Origin: Elusimicrobiota bacterium
GTDB lineage: Bacteria; Elusimicrobiota; Elusimicrobia; FEN-1173
Reading direction: 5' to 3'
DNA: 64,000 nucleotides
Assembly (NCBI GenBank): GCA_016722575.1
Contig: JADKIY010000006.1
Location: 248,001 to 312,000, forward strand
In this document: in pieces, positions 1 to 8,317 of the stretch
How positions within the stretch are numbered: the first letter of the stretch is position 1
How the letters are laid out: each line of letters opens with the position of its first letter
Made by a program: the position numbers and the translations under genes
Notes under the pieces: model-generated
What the model saw: only the letters and a program-made list of their open reading frames with translations
Database searches by the model: none
Told to the model about the DNA's origin: nothing

Positions 1-2
1 TG

Positions 3-647
3 GATCGGGTCCGGGCCGCGGCGGGCGTGGATGAAACGGTCGTCGCGACGACAACCGCTCCCGGGGACGCGGCGGTGGCCGCCGAGGCGGGGCGGTGCGG
101 CGTCCGCGTTTTTCGCGGGGACGAGGCCGACGTCCTTTCCCGTTACGCCCTGGCGGCCGCGGGCGCCGGCGCGGACGTCGTGGTGCGCGTCACCTCCGAT
201 TGCCCCTTGTTGGACCCAGCGCTCCTGGCGGCCATGCTGGGGGCTTTTCACGCCTCCCACGCGGCCCGACGGCCGTTGGACTACTTGAGCAACACCGTCG
301 TTCGGACCTTTCCCCGGGGATTGGACGCCGAAATTTTCACCCGCGCCGCCCTCGACCGCGCCGCCCGGGAAGCGACCGCGCCCCACGAGCGGGAGCACGT
401 CACGCCCTTTCTCTATCAACACCCGGACCGTTTCGCCATCGACCAATACGCCCGGGTTCCGGATTTGTCCGCCCACCGGTGGACCTTGGACACGCCGGAG
501 GATTGGGAGTTGATCCGACGCGTGGTGGAGGACTTGGGGACCGGGGAGGGTCGATTTTCCACCGACGCGGTCCTGGACGTGTTGCGCCGGCACCCCGACT
601 GGGTGGCGCTGAACGCCGGAATCGAACAAAAACCCTTGGGGCGATGA
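3..647 (+). CDS. SpsF-like cytidylyltransferase (5' partial)
   Basis: The 5' end lies outside the window; the reading frame is open from base 3. The visible part matches the C-terminal two thirds of the SpsF-type nucleotidyltransferase family: VVATTTAPGD, then VFRGDEADVLSRY, the substrate-site motif VVRVTSDCPLLDP, TFPRGLDAEIF and HEREHVTPF. Family members are predicted to make CMP-activated nonulosonic acids or other activated surface sugars. The next three genes are PseG, a formyltransferase and PseI, so activation of a pseudaminic-type sugar is the likely role, in the cytoplasm. The stop codon is 4 bases before the pseG start. The lost N-terminus should hold the GxGxR-type nucleotide-binding motif, which cannot be checked here. 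Confidence 0.85.
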   Translation, partial: DRVRAAAGVDETVVATTTAPGDAAVAAEAGRCGVRVFRGDEADVLSRYALAAAGAGADVVVRVTSDCPLLDPALLAAMLGAFHASHAARRPLDYLSNTVVRTFPRGLDAEIFTRAALDRAAREATAPHEREHVTPFLYQHPDRFAIDQYARVPDLSAHRWTLDTPEDWELIRRVVEDLGTGEGRFSTDAVLDVLRRHPDWVALNAGIEQKPLGR

Positions 648-651
648 CGCC

Positions 652-1686
652 GTGAGGGTGGCGGTGCGCGCCGACGCTTCCACGGCCCTGGGCGCCGGGC
701 ACGTTCAGCGCTGCCTCGCGTTGGCCAAAAAGCTCGCGGGCGCCGGGGCGTCCGTCACGTTTTACTGCCGGACGGCCGACGGCGATCTTTGCGACGCCGT
801 CGCCGCCCGGGGGTTTGAGGTTGTTCGACTGCCGGGGGGCTTCGCCGATTGGAAATCCGATTTGGATTTTATGGCCTCGGCGTTTAAATCCCGGAGCGTC
901 TGGGATTGGTTGGTGGTCGATCACTACGGGTTGGACGCCCGCTGGGAATCCCCGCTCCGGGTGTTCGCCAAACGAATTTTGATTGTGGACGATCTGGCGG
1001 ACCGCCCTCACGATGGCGACGTGTTGTTGGATCAAAACGACGGGGACCGCGCCGCCGCCTACGCCGGCAAGCTTCCGACCGCCTGCCGCCGACTGCTGGG
1101 GCCGCGCTTTGCCCTCTTGCGCGAGGAATTCGGCGAATGGCGCCGCCGGACCGGTCCCCGCGCCGGTCCGTTAAGGCGGCTTCTGGTGTCCTTCGGCGGC
1201 AGCGATCCGACGAACGAAACGGCCAAAGTGTTGGACGCTTTGCGCGGCCTGGGGCCGCGGCCGTTTTCGGTGGACGTCGTGGTCGGATTTGAAGACGATC
1301 GTTCGCGGCTCTTGGCCCGGGAGACCGCGGATTTGAAAGACAGTCGATTCTTTGTCCGGGTGGACAATATGGCCGAGCGGATGAGCGGCGCCGATCTCGC
1401 CGTGGGTGCCGCCGGCGGCTCCACCTGGGAACGTGGCGCGTTGTACCTGCCGGCCGTGGTCGCGGTGGTCGCGCCGAACCAGGCGCCGATCGCGGCGGCG
1501 GTGGCCCTACGCGGGGCCGTCATCAATTTGGGCGACCACGACGGCTTGTCTTCCGCGGATTACCGAAAAGCCATCGAGGCCCTGGCGGCGTCGCCCGAAC
1601 GCCTCGCGGAAATGTCGCGGTGCGCCGGCGAATTGACGGACGGCGACGGCGCGGCCCGGGTGGTCGCGGCGATGAAGGAGGGTTGA
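652..1686 (+). CDS. pseG: UDP-2,4-diacetamido-2,4,6-trideoxy-L-altropyranose hydrolase-like protein (PseG)
   Basis: A 344-residue protein starting at GTG. The N-terminus (RADASTALGAGHVQRCLALA) is the PseG signature, and the two-lobed GT-B-like layout is completed by SFGGSDPTNET near residue 180 and GAAGGSTWERG near residue 250. PseG removes UDP from the 2,4-diamino sugar before condensation with phosphoenolpyruvate in pseudaminic acid synthesis. It sits 4 bases after the cytidylyltransferase and directly abuts the formyltransferase gene, so the three are surely one transcript. The sugar isomer (pseudaminic or a relative) cannot be settled from sequence alone. No PseB, PseC or PseH is visible; PseB and PseC could lie upstream of the window. 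Confidence 0.88.
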   Translation: MRVAVRADASTALGAGHVQRCLALAKKLAGAGASVTFYCRTADGDLCDAVAARGFEVVRLPGGFADWKSDLDFMASAFKSRSVWDWLVVDHYGLDARWESPLRVFAKRILIVDDLADRPHDGDVLLDQNDGDRAAAYAGKLPTACRRLLGPRFALLREEFGEWRRRTGPRAGPLRRLLVSFGGSDPTNETAKVLDALRGLGPRPFSVDVVVGFEDDRSRLLARETADLKDSRFFVRVDNMAERMSGADLAVGAAGGSTWERGALYLPAVVAVVAPNQAPIAAAVALRGAVINLGDHDGLSSADYRKAIEALAASPERLAEMSRCAGELTDGDGAARVVAAMKEG

Positions 1687-2340
1687 TTGAAAATTTCGAT
1701 TTGGTGTTCCGACCGCGCCCACCCGGTGTTTCCCCGGCTTGAGAAATGGGCCGCGGACCGACGGGGGAATCACGTCGTCGGCTTCGTCGCCTCCCGGGCC
1801 GACGCCGCGGGCGGGGACATCCTTTTTTTGATTTCGTGCAACGAAATCGTTCCGGCGTCCGTTCGGGCTCGGTACCGGAAAACCCTCGTGATCCACGCGA
1901 GCGATTTGCCCCGGGGCCGCGGCTGGTCCCCGTATGTGTGGCAGGTGTTGGAAGGGAAGAACCGGATTCCCGTGACGCTTCTGGAAGCGGAGGACGCCGT
2001 GGACAGCGGGGCGATCTGGGCTCAGCGGGACCTGTCGCTGGAGGGCCACGAGTTGTTCCATGAAATCGCCGCCCGGCTTTTCGATTTGGAATTGGAGCTG
2101 ATGGACCTGGCCGTCGATCAATTCGAATCGATCCGACCCCGGCCCCAGGACCTTTCGAAGGGGATCACGCAATACCGCCGGCGAACCCCGGCCGACAGCC
2201 GGCTCGATCCGGAAAAAACCATCGCGGCGCAATTCGATTTGCTGCGGGTTTGCGACGGGACCCGGTTTCCGGCTTTTTTTGATTGGCGCGGACACCGCTA
2301 CGCGCTTCGACTGGAGAAAATTCGGGGAGAACAACCATGA
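1687..2340 (+). CDS. Formyltransferase-family protein in the nonulosonic acid operon
   Basis: A 217-residue protein whose TTG start immediately follows the pseG stop. It resembles the catalytic half of the methionyl-tRNA/phosphoribosylglycinamide formyltransferase fold: ILFLISCNEIVP, then VIHASDLPRGRGWSP near residue 75, which holds the His of the usual HxSLLP-type motif, and AVDSGAIWAQ near residue 115. Sugar formyltransferases of this family use N10-formyltetrahydrofolate to formylate a 4-amino sugar. It lies where an N-acetyltransferase (PseH) normally sits, so N-formylation of the sugar precursor is a reasonable inference. It overlaps the start of pseI by 4 bases. It lacks the tRNA-binding C-terminal domain of Fmt, so initiator-tRNA formylation is unlikely. 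Confidence 0.75.
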   Translation: MKISIWCSDRAHPVFPRLEKWAADRRGNHVVGFVASRADAAGGDILFLISCNEIVPASVRARYRKTLVIHASDLPRGRGWSPYVWQVLEGKNRIPVTLLEAEDAVDSGAIWAQRDLSLEGHELFHEIAARLFDLELELMDLAVDQFESIRPRPQDLSKGITQYRRRTPADSRLDPEKTIAAQFDLLRVCDGTRFPAFFDWRGHRYALRLEKIRGEQP

Positions 2341-3389
2341 CGGAATTGGCCATTGCCGGGCGGCCCATCGGGCGGGACCACGCGCCCTTTGTCATCGCCG
2401 AAATGTCGGGGAACCACAACCAATCCCTGGACCGGGCCTTGGCCATCGTCGACGCGGCGGCCGCGGCCGGGGCCCACGCGCTCAAAATCCAAACCTACAC
2501 CGCCGAGACGATGACGCTGGACTTGAACCGGGGCGAATTCGCCATCACGGACCCCAAGAGCCTGTGGGCGGGGAAATCCCTTTTCGATTTGTACCGCGAG
2601 GCCCACACCCCCTGGGAGTGGCACGCGCCCATCTTCCGGCGGTGCGCCGAGCGGGGGCTCATCGGGTTCAGTTCCCCGTTCGACGCCACGGCCGTTGATT
2701 ATTTGGAGAAACTCAAAGTCCCCTGCTATAAAATCGCTTCCTTTGAGATCGTGGACCTGCCCTTGATTCGTCGGGTGGCGGCCACGGGGAAGCCGCTCCT
2801 CCTTTCCACCGGGATGGCCACCTTGGCGGAAATCGACGACGCCGTTCGGGCGGCCCGGGGCGCCGGCGCCCGGGAACTGATTCTCCTGAAATGCACCAGC
2901 GAATACCCCGCCACCGCCGAGGACAGCCACGTTCGAACGATCCCCCACCTGCGCGATCTGTTCGGGGTCGAGGTCGGGTTGTCCGACCACACGCCGGGCC
3001 TCGGCGTGCCCGTGGCCGCCGTGGCCCTGGGGGCCACCGTGATCGAGAAGCATTTCACGCTGGACCGATCGGCGGGGGGCGTGGACAGCGCTTTTTCCCT
3101 GGAACCGGCCGAATTGAAAGCGCTTGTCGTGGAAACGGAGCGGGCCTGGCGGTCGTTGGGCCGCGTGACCTACGGTCCCTTGGCGGGGGAGTCGGCTTCC
3201 GGCCAATTCCGCCGTTCGCTCTACGTCGCCCGGGACATGAAGGCGGGGGAGGTTTTCACTCCCGAGAATTTGCGCTCGCTCCGCCCCGGCCGGGGGCTTT
3301 CGCCGAAACACTACGAAGCCCTTCTCGGCAAGCGGGTGACCCGGGCCGTGGCCCGCGGGACGCCCGCGTCCTGGGATTTGATCGGGTAA
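2337..3389 (+). CDS. pseI: Pseudaminic acid synthase-like NeuB family enzyme (PseI)
   Basis: A 350-residue NeuB-family sialic-acid-type synthase. The TIM-barrel N-terminal domain shows FVIAEMSGNHNQSLDRA, HALKIQTYTAETMTLD, YKIASFEIVDLPLI, ILLKCTSEYPA, GLSDHTPG and IEKHFTLDRS. The C-terminal part from about residue 280 is an SAF (antifreeze-like) domain with RRSLYVARDMKAGE. The family condenses phosphoenolpyruvate with a 2,4-diamido hexose or ManNAc analogue; WAGKSLFDLYREAHTPWEWH is typical of the PseI branch. The start was set at ATG 2337, which overlaps the upstream TGA as ATGA and has a GGGGAG ribosome site 8 bases before it; a longer frame is open upstream but uses no better start. Confidence 0.9.
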   Translation: MTELAIAGRPIGRDHAPFVIAEMSGNHNQSLDRALAIVDAAAAAGAHALKIQTYTAETMTLDLNRGEFAITDPKSLWAGKSLFDLYREAHTPWEWHAPIFRRCAERGLIGFSSPFDATAVDYLEKLKVPCYKIASFEIVDLPLIRRVAATGKPLLLSTGMATLAEIDDAVRAARGAGARELILLKCTSEYPATAEDSHVRTIPHLRDLFGVEVGLSDHTPGLGVPVAAVALGATVIEKHFTLDRSAGGVDSAFSLEPAELKALVVETERAWRSLGRVTYGPLAGESASGQFRRSLYVARDMKAGEVFTPENLRSLRPGRGLSPKHYEALLGKRVTRAVARGTPASWDLIG

Positions 3390-3399
3390 AACCGACCCC

Positions 3400-4776
3400 G
3401 TGCCCCCCGCCCGCGTTTGCCTGATCGTCGATAATCCGCTTCGGGACTTGGACGGATTGGTCCTGCTCGCCGATCGTTTGGCCCGGCGGGGTTTCGACGC
3501 GGTGTTGGTCCCGATGTACGCCCAGGGGTTTGACGTGATTCCGCTGCGTCCGGCCCTGGTTCTGGCCAATTATGTTCGGCCCAACAACTTCGATCTGTTG
3601 CGTCTATATCGAAACGCCGGCGTCCGCATCGGGGTGTTGGACACCGAAGGCGCCGGGGGGAAAAGCGCGGAGGACCACGCGCGTTTGGCGACGCGCCTTC
3701 CCCTGGGCGGCTTGGTCGATCTTTATTGCCTGTGGGGGGAAAACCAACGGGCCGCGATGGTTCGGGAAGGATCGGTCCCGGCGTCGGCGTTGCGCGCGAC
3801 GGGGTGCCCGCGCTTTGATTTCTGCGCGCCCCCCTGGCGGGAGGCCCTTTTGCCCGTGGAGGGTCCGGCGGACTACATTTTGGTCAACACCAACTTTCCC
3901 ACCGCGAATCCCCGTTTCTCGGCGGGGTCCCGCCGGGAAGCCCGCGCCATGCGTCAGGTCGGCTTCGACGCGGCCTTCGCCGACCGATTCATCGCGGACG
4001 CCGGCCGCTCCCTGGCCCGCGTGATCGAGACGGTGGACCGTCTGGCCGCCCGCTGGCCGGGGGAACATTTCATCCTTCGCCCCCATCCCTTTGAAAACAT
4101 CGCCGCCTACAACGCCTTGCTCTCCCGCCCCAACGTGCGTCTCCGTCAGGAGGGCACCTCCCTTCAGTGGATTCGGTCCGCCAAAATGTTGATTCACCAG
4201 AATTGCTCCACCGCGATCGAGGCGGTGATGATGGGCCGCGAACCGGTGTCCCTGGAATGGTTCAACACCCCCGCGTTGATGGTCCCCGGTCCCCATCGCG
4301 TGAGCCGAAACGCCAACAGCCCCGCGGAGCTTGAAACCATCGTGGAATCCCTGTTGGCCGGGCGCCCCGCGCCCTTGACGGCCGATCAGGTTTCGGCCCG
4401 CCGGGAGTTCGTGGAAGGCCTTTTCGGCCCCGCCGACGGCCGCGCGTCCCAACGGGTGGCCGAGGCCGTGGAAGACGTTTTGTCGCGGCCGGCGGAAAAC
4501 GTTTTCCGCGGGGCCGGTCCCTCCCTTCGAACCCGCGCGGTCCACGCCGCCCGGCGCGCCCTGGGGGTGGCCCGGTCCGAGAAAATCCGCCGTTGGTTTT
4601 CCTCCCCCGCCCGGGAATCCGCCCGGACCGCCAAGCGGTTCGAGGTTGAAACCGTTCGGCAAACCCTGGCGCGCCTTTCCGCGGCCGCCGGCGAAAGGGC
4701 CCCCGCGGTCTCCTCGCTCGTGGGCCCCGGCCTCAGCGGCCAATCGATTTTGGTTGAAGCGGTCGGTCGTGCTTAA
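3400..4776 (+). CDS. Surface carbohydrate biosynthesis protein, GT-B-like
   Basis: A 458-residue cytoplasmic protein starting at GTG, 10 bases after pseI. It matches the 'surface carbohydrate biosynthesis protein' type often found near nonulosonic acid genes: VCLIVDNPLRDLDGL at the N-terminus, LYCLWGENQ, GCPRFDF, FILRPHPFEN and MLIHQNCSTAIEA, the last two as in CDP-glycerol glycerophosphotransferase-like GT-B enzymes. It probably transfers or handles the activated sugar made by the upstream genes; the acceptor is unknown. The C-terminal 130 residues are basic and less conserved in appearance. It overlaps the flippase gene by 8 bases. Confidence 0.65.
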   Translation: MPPARVCLIVDNPLRDLDGLVLLADRLARRGFDAVLVPMYAQGFDVIPLRPALVLANYVRPNNFDLLRLYRNAGVRIGVLDTEGAGGKSAEDHARLATRLPLGGLVDLYCLWGENQRAAMVREGSVPASALRATGCPRFDFCAPPWREALLPVEGPADYILVNTNFPTANPRFSAGSRREARAMRQVGFDAAFADRFIADAGRSLARVIETVDRLAARWPGEHFILRPHPFENIAAYNALLSRPNVRLRQEGTSLQWIRSAKMLIHQNCSTAIEAVMMGREPVSLEWFNTPALMVPGPHRVSRNANSPAELETIVESLLAGRPAPLTADQVSARREFVEGLFGPADGRASQRVAEAVEDVLSRPAENVFRGAGPSLRTRAVHAARRALGVARSEKIRRWFSSPARESARTAKRFEVETVRQTLARLSAAAGERAPAVSSLVGPGLSGQSILVEAVGRA

Positions 4777-6310
4777 GCCCCTCGTTCGAAACACCATGTT
4801 CACCGGGATGGCCCATCTGGCCGTGGGACTGATCGGTTTTTTCATCGTGCCCTTTCTTGTCCGCGCCTACGGCATGGCCGGGTTCGGGTTGATCGTCCTC
4901 GCCCGGGTGGTCCTGCCCACGGGGCCGCTGTCGATTTTGGATTTCGGTGTTTCCGAAACAACCACCCAGGCCGTGGCCCGGGCCCGGGCGGACGGTTCCT
5001 GGGCGCGGGCCTCGGGCCAAACCACCTTGTTGTTGCTGACGGCCCTCGCGGTGGGGGCGCTCATTGGCGCGGTGTTGGTGGTCGGGGGGCCTTGGGCCCA
5101 CCGCTTGGTGGACATCGACCCCGCCCAGCGGGCCGGTTTTTCCCGGGTGATCCAAGCCACGGGCTGGGCCTCGCCGCTCTTGTTCACGGGCCTCATCGTC
5201 GAAGGAATGACCAAAGGGTTTGAGCGGTACGACTTGCTTCGATTTTTGGAAGTGCTGGCGGCCCTGGCCTTTGCGGGGGCCGCCTGGGTCCTGATCCGCG
5301 GCCATCGCCCGGGACACGCGGTGGCCTTGGCCTTCCTGTTCAGCCAGGTGGGGCGGGGGATCGTCCTCCTTTTTTCCATGATCCCCCTGCTGCGTTCCAC
5401 TCCCCTGCGTCTGGCCCGGTGGGACGGCCCCATGCTCCAGGAAGTCCGCCAACGGAGCGCGCTCATGTTTCAGAGCCGGGTCCTGGGCGTCGTTCAATTT
5501 CAATCGCCCCCGCTTTTGATCGGCGCCTTGGTCGGACCGGCGGGCGTCGGCGTTTACGACATCCTGGTTCGCCTGCCGCGCTTCGCCAAATCCGTTTTGT
5601 CGTTGCTGATCTCCGCCCTGCTTCCGGTGTCCGCGCGGTTGGAGGCGGGCCGGGACCACGAAAAATTGAAGGAGTTGGGGCGCGCCGGATTCTGGTTGAT
5701 GCCGGCGCTGGCCTTTCCTCCCCTGCTGGCGGGGGCCGTGTTCGCGCCGGAATTCCTGCGGGACTGGGTGGGTCCTTCGGTGGTCCCGCTCTGGCCCTGG
5801 TTCTCCCTGATGTTCGTGGTCCCAATGCTCAACCTCCTTTTGAGTTACGGCCAAACGCTCATGCAGGTTCGCCTGTCGTTCCTTCGGGCGAACAACCGCC
5901 TGCTGGTGGCCCAGGCGGTCGGCCAAATGGCGCTTTCCCTCGTCCTGGTTCATTTCCTCAAGGAGCGGGCGTTCATCTTTGGTCAAGTCGTCGCGATGGT
6001 CGCCGTGTTTCCATTCGTCTTTCGTCTTTTGGCCCGGGAGCAGAGACTTCCGGCGCGGTCGGTGGCCGGAGCGGTCGCGCGCCTCCTGGCCCTGGGGTTG
6101 CCGTTGGCCGCGGCGGTCCTGGGGGCCCGGTGGGGGGGCTGGCTCCGGGGTCCCGTTGAGTTGCTCACCGCTTTCGCCCTGTGGTCGGCCGCGTACTGGG
6201 CCTTGATTTACCGCTGGGGACTGGGGCCGGTGGAGCGGACGGTGGTGGGCCGAATTGTCGGCTCGGTGATTCGCCTGGAGACCCGTGCCGAGTCGAGGTC
6301 GACGCCATGA
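4769..6310 (+). CDS. Polysaccharide/oligosaccharide flippase (Wzx-like, MATE/MVF superfamily)
   Basis: A 513-residue multispanning membrane protein with about 12 hydrophobic segments, starting with HLAVGLIGFFIVPFLVRAYG, the usual first helix of polysaccharide export flippases. A segment around residues 225-270 (RQRSALMFQSRVLGVVQFQ) and later GVYDILVRLPRF fit the same family. It would move the undecaprenyl-linked glycan unit across the inner membrane. I placed the start at GTG 4769, which overlaps the upstream stop by 8 bases; ATG 4796 is the alternative. The frame is open further upstream, but that extension is basic and proline-rich and shadows the neighbouring gene. Confidence 0.82.
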   Translation: MLKPLVRNTMFTGMAHLAVGLIGFFIVPFLVRAYGMAGFGLIVLARVVLPTGPLSILDFGVSETTTQAVARARADGSWARASGQTTLLLLTALAVGALIGAVLVVGGPWAHRLVDIDPAQRAGFSRVIQATGWASPLLFTGLIVEGMTKGFERYDLLRFLEVLAALAFAGAAWVLIRGHRPGHAVALAFLFSQVGRGIVLLFSMIPLLRSTPLRLARWDGPMLQEVRQRSALMFQSRVLGVVQFQSPPLLIGALVGPAGVGVYDILVRLPRFAKSVLSLLISALLPVSARLEAGRDHEKLKELGRAGFWLMPALAFPPLLAGAVFAPEFLRDWVGPSVVPLWPWFSLMFVVPMLNLLLSYGQTLMQVRLSFLRANNRLLVAQAVGQMALSLVLVHFLKERAFIFGQVVAMVAVFPFVFRLLAREQRLPARSVAGAVARLLALGLPLAAAVLGARWGGWLRGPVELLTAFALWSAAYWALIYRWGLGPVERTVVGRIVGSVIRLETRAESRSTP

Positions 6311-6645
6311 GCAAGGGTTCTTCCGCTGTCCCCTTCCCGGTCGGCTCCCCTCCGGCGCCCCTCCCGACCCATCCCCGCGTTCCGGGCGGGGTTTCGCCCC
6401 TCCTTCGTCGTGGAATCGTGTTCCATCTGGTTTCAAGCGCCGGGGTCTTGATCCTGCATGGTCTTTCCCTTCAACTTTCGGATTTGGTGAGCGTTACGGC
6501 ATTCACCGGTAAAGCGTTTGCGGCCATGGGAGTCTACGCCGGGGTGAGCGCGTTCCCGATTCTGGCTTGGGCCGCTCTGGGATACGCCCGGGCGATGCCG
6601 GCGACGGCCCCGAGATCGACCCCGTTCGATGGGAGCGTATTTTAA
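6307..6645 (+). CDS. N-terminal fragment of a polymerase-like membrane protein
   Basis: A 112-residue reading frame starting at ATG 6307, overlapping the flippase stop. After a proline-rich stretch it contains two hydrophobic helices (FHLVSSAGVLILHGLSLQL and a segment around residues 72-92). It ends at 6645 while the next frame, shifted by one base, opens at 6567 and continues with further membrane helices. The two are most simply read as one O-antigen/repeat-unit polymerase-like gene broken by a frameshift between about 6567 and 6645. Whether the break is biological or an assembly error cannot be told here. As a free-standing protein it resembles nothing I recognise. Confidence 0.5.
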   Translation: MSKGSSAVPFPVGSPPAPLPTHPRVPGGVSPLLRRGIVFHLVSSAGVLILHGLSLQLSDLVSVTAFTGKAFAAMGVYAGVSAFPILAWAALGYARAMPATAPRSTPFDGSVF

Positions 6646-7739
6646 AGGGGTTGTTCTTGGTTTCGCTCGTTGGTGTTCTTTTGCATTGGGACGCCAAATG
6701 GCGTTGTTTGAACGGTGAGTCCTTCACCACGTGGGCCCGCTTGCGCGATGTCTGGATCCATCCGTCCGTGGTCCTGCCCTGGTGGCATCGCCTGGAAAGC
6801 GTTTTGGGGCATCTCATGTCCAGCGCCGCCCACGCGGGCCTTTTTTATTCCGCGTGGATATGGACAAGCCGGGGCCCCCAACGCGGGGCCGCCGCCGGAC
6901 TATTGGGTTTCTCCGTTTTGGCCCTTCTTTACGCCCTGGCCATTGTGTCCCGCAGTTTTATGCTCGTGGATTTGATCGTGCTTGCGGCGGGCGTGTCCAT
7001 CGCTTACGTGGGGAAGGAACTGCCGTGGCGCCTTTTTCTCGTTCGCGGGGCGACGGTTGTCGGAACCTTTGGGTTGGTCACGGTCCTGTTGGTTCTGTTC
7101 CTTTTTGGCCAGGCCGCCAGCGGTCAGCGGACTTCCTCGGAGGCTCCCAGCGCGTCCTATCGGGAATACGAAAACGGTTTTTTTGATGAAATCCCCGTGA
7201 GGCGGTTGGAGAGCCCCGGCGCGGTTCGCTGGGCGGTTCGTCGCTGGACGCCGCGCGCCAATTCGGTAATGCTTTATCTAAACCACGGCGTGTTCAATTT
7301 CGCGTATGTTTTGAGCCTCCGAGATCGCGGGCCGGGGCAATTGTTCGCTTGCCTCCAACATTGGGCACGGCTCCTTCGTATAAATCCGGGGCCGGAACCG
7401 GGCGAGAAACCCCGCGTGTTTGGGCGGGGGGGCTTGACGTTGTCCGGGGCGGCTTTTCATGATTTTGGTTGGGCGGGGGTATTCCTGGCCGCTTTGGGGC
7501 AGGGAACGCTTTATGTCCTGGCGTTGATTCTACTGAGCGGCTCCGGGTTTAAATCGGTCGTTGGATGGACATTGTTTGTCGGCTCCACTTTAACGACGGG
7601 ATTGTCCGGCATGTTCGTGGCGGCCTCGTTGGCCCCCTTTCCTTTTGTGTTGTTCGCGATTTTTACGGCGGGAGGAGCCTCTGTTATTTGTGCCGGCTCG
7701 AAACCCTCCGTCGAATCCAAAGCGGCCGGCGGACGATGA
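6567..7739 (+). CDS. Oligosaccharide repeat-unit polymerase-like membrane protein (main part)
   Basis: A frame of up to 390 residues with about eight hydrophobic segments and one large loop around residues 200-300, containing VRRWTPRANSVMLYLNHGVFN and a conserved-looking FHDFGWAGVF near residue 320. That plan, and its place right after the flippase, fits a Wzy/WzyE-type polymerase, a family that is poorly conserved in sequence. The first 20 residues from ATG 6567 look unlike a membrane protein start and overlap the upstream fragment, so the true N-terminus is probably the fragment at 6307-6645 in the other frame. The stop overlaps the gmhB start as ATGA. Function is inferred from context and topology only. 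Confidence 0.55.
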   Translation: MGRSGIRPGDAGDGPEIDPVRWERILKGLFLVSLVGVLLHWDAKWRCLNGESFTTWARLRDVWIHPSVVLPWWHRLESVLGHLMSSAAHAGLFYSAWIWTSRGPQRGAAAGLLGFSVLALLYALAIVSRSFMLVDLIVLAAGVSIAYVGKELPWRLFLVRGATVVGTFGLVTVLLVLFLFGQAASGQRTSSEAPSASYREYENGFFDEIPVRRLESPGAVRWAVRRWTPRANSVMLYLNHGVFNFAYVLSLRDRGPGQLFACLQHWARLLRINPGPEPGEKPRVFGRGGLTLSGAAFHDFGWAGVFLAALGQGTLYVLALILLSGSGFKSVVGWTLFVGSTLTTGLSGMFVAASLAPFPFVLFAIFTAGGASVICAGSKPSVESKAAGGR

Positions 7740-8317
7740 CCCGCCCCCCCGATCCCCTCGGGGCCCCCGCCCGCGCGATTTTTTTTGACCGGGACGGGAC
7801 TCTGAACGTTGAGAGAAATTACGTGCACACGCCCCGGGAGTGGGAGTGGATCCCCGGCGCGGTCGAGGCCCTGTCGCGCGCGGCGGCCCTGGGTTTCCGG
7901 ACGGTGATCGTGACGAACCAGTCCGGCGTTGGGCGCGGATACTATGATCGAGGGGCCGTGGAGTCGCTTCACGCCTGGGTGGCCGGCGCGTTGGCCGAGC
8001 GGGGCGTCGCCGTGGGGGGCTTCTATTACTGCCCGCACCTGGAGGCCGACCGGTGCGATTGTCGAAAACCGGCCCCCGGGATGCTGGTCCGGGCCGCGAA
8101 GGAACTGAATATCGATTTGGCCCGCTCCTATTTAATCGGTGATAAGATGGCCGACGTGGACGCCGCCCGGGCGGCCGGGGCGGTTCCCATTTTGGTGCGG
8201 ACGGGTTACGGGGACGCCGTGCGTCCCGGGCTCTCCGCCGATGTGGCCGTGGCGGACGACGTGATCGGCGCGGTGGATTGGATCGCTCGGCGGGAACAGC
8301 GGGGGGAGGGATCGTGA
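7736..8317 (+). CDS. gmhB: D-glycero-D-manno-heptose 1,7-bisphosphate phosphatase (GmhB)
   Basis: A 193-residue HAD-family phosphatase of the histidinol/heptose-bisphosphate type. Seen in order: FFDRDGTLN (catalytic aspartates) at residues 15-23, IVTNQSGVGRGYY (motif II), the zinc-binding loop CPHLEADRCDCRKP, and IGDKMADVDAARAAG (motif IV). GmhB removes the C7 phosphate of heptose bisphosphate to give heptose-1-phosphate, the substrate for ADP- or GDP-heptose synthesis. The pyrophosphorylase gene two places downstream could supply the next step. The start at ATG 7736 overlaps the preceding stop. The family is easily confused with HisB-type phosphatases, but there is no histidine gene nearby. 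Confidence 0.88.
   Translation: MTRPPDPLGAPARAIFFDRDGTLNVERNYVHTPREWEWIPGAVEALSRAAALGFRTVIVTNQSGVGRGYYDRGAVESLHAWVAGALAERGVAVGGFYYCPHLEADRCDCRKPAPGMLVRAAKELNIDLARSYLIGDKMADVDAARAAGAVPILVRTGYGDAVRPGLSADVAVADDVIGAVDWIARREQRGEGS

Noticed and set aside
4733..6436. 567-residue minus-strand frame opposite the flippase gene
   Set aside because: Arginine/glycine/proline-rich antisense shadow of a high-GC gene; the plus-strand frame has clear membrane helices.
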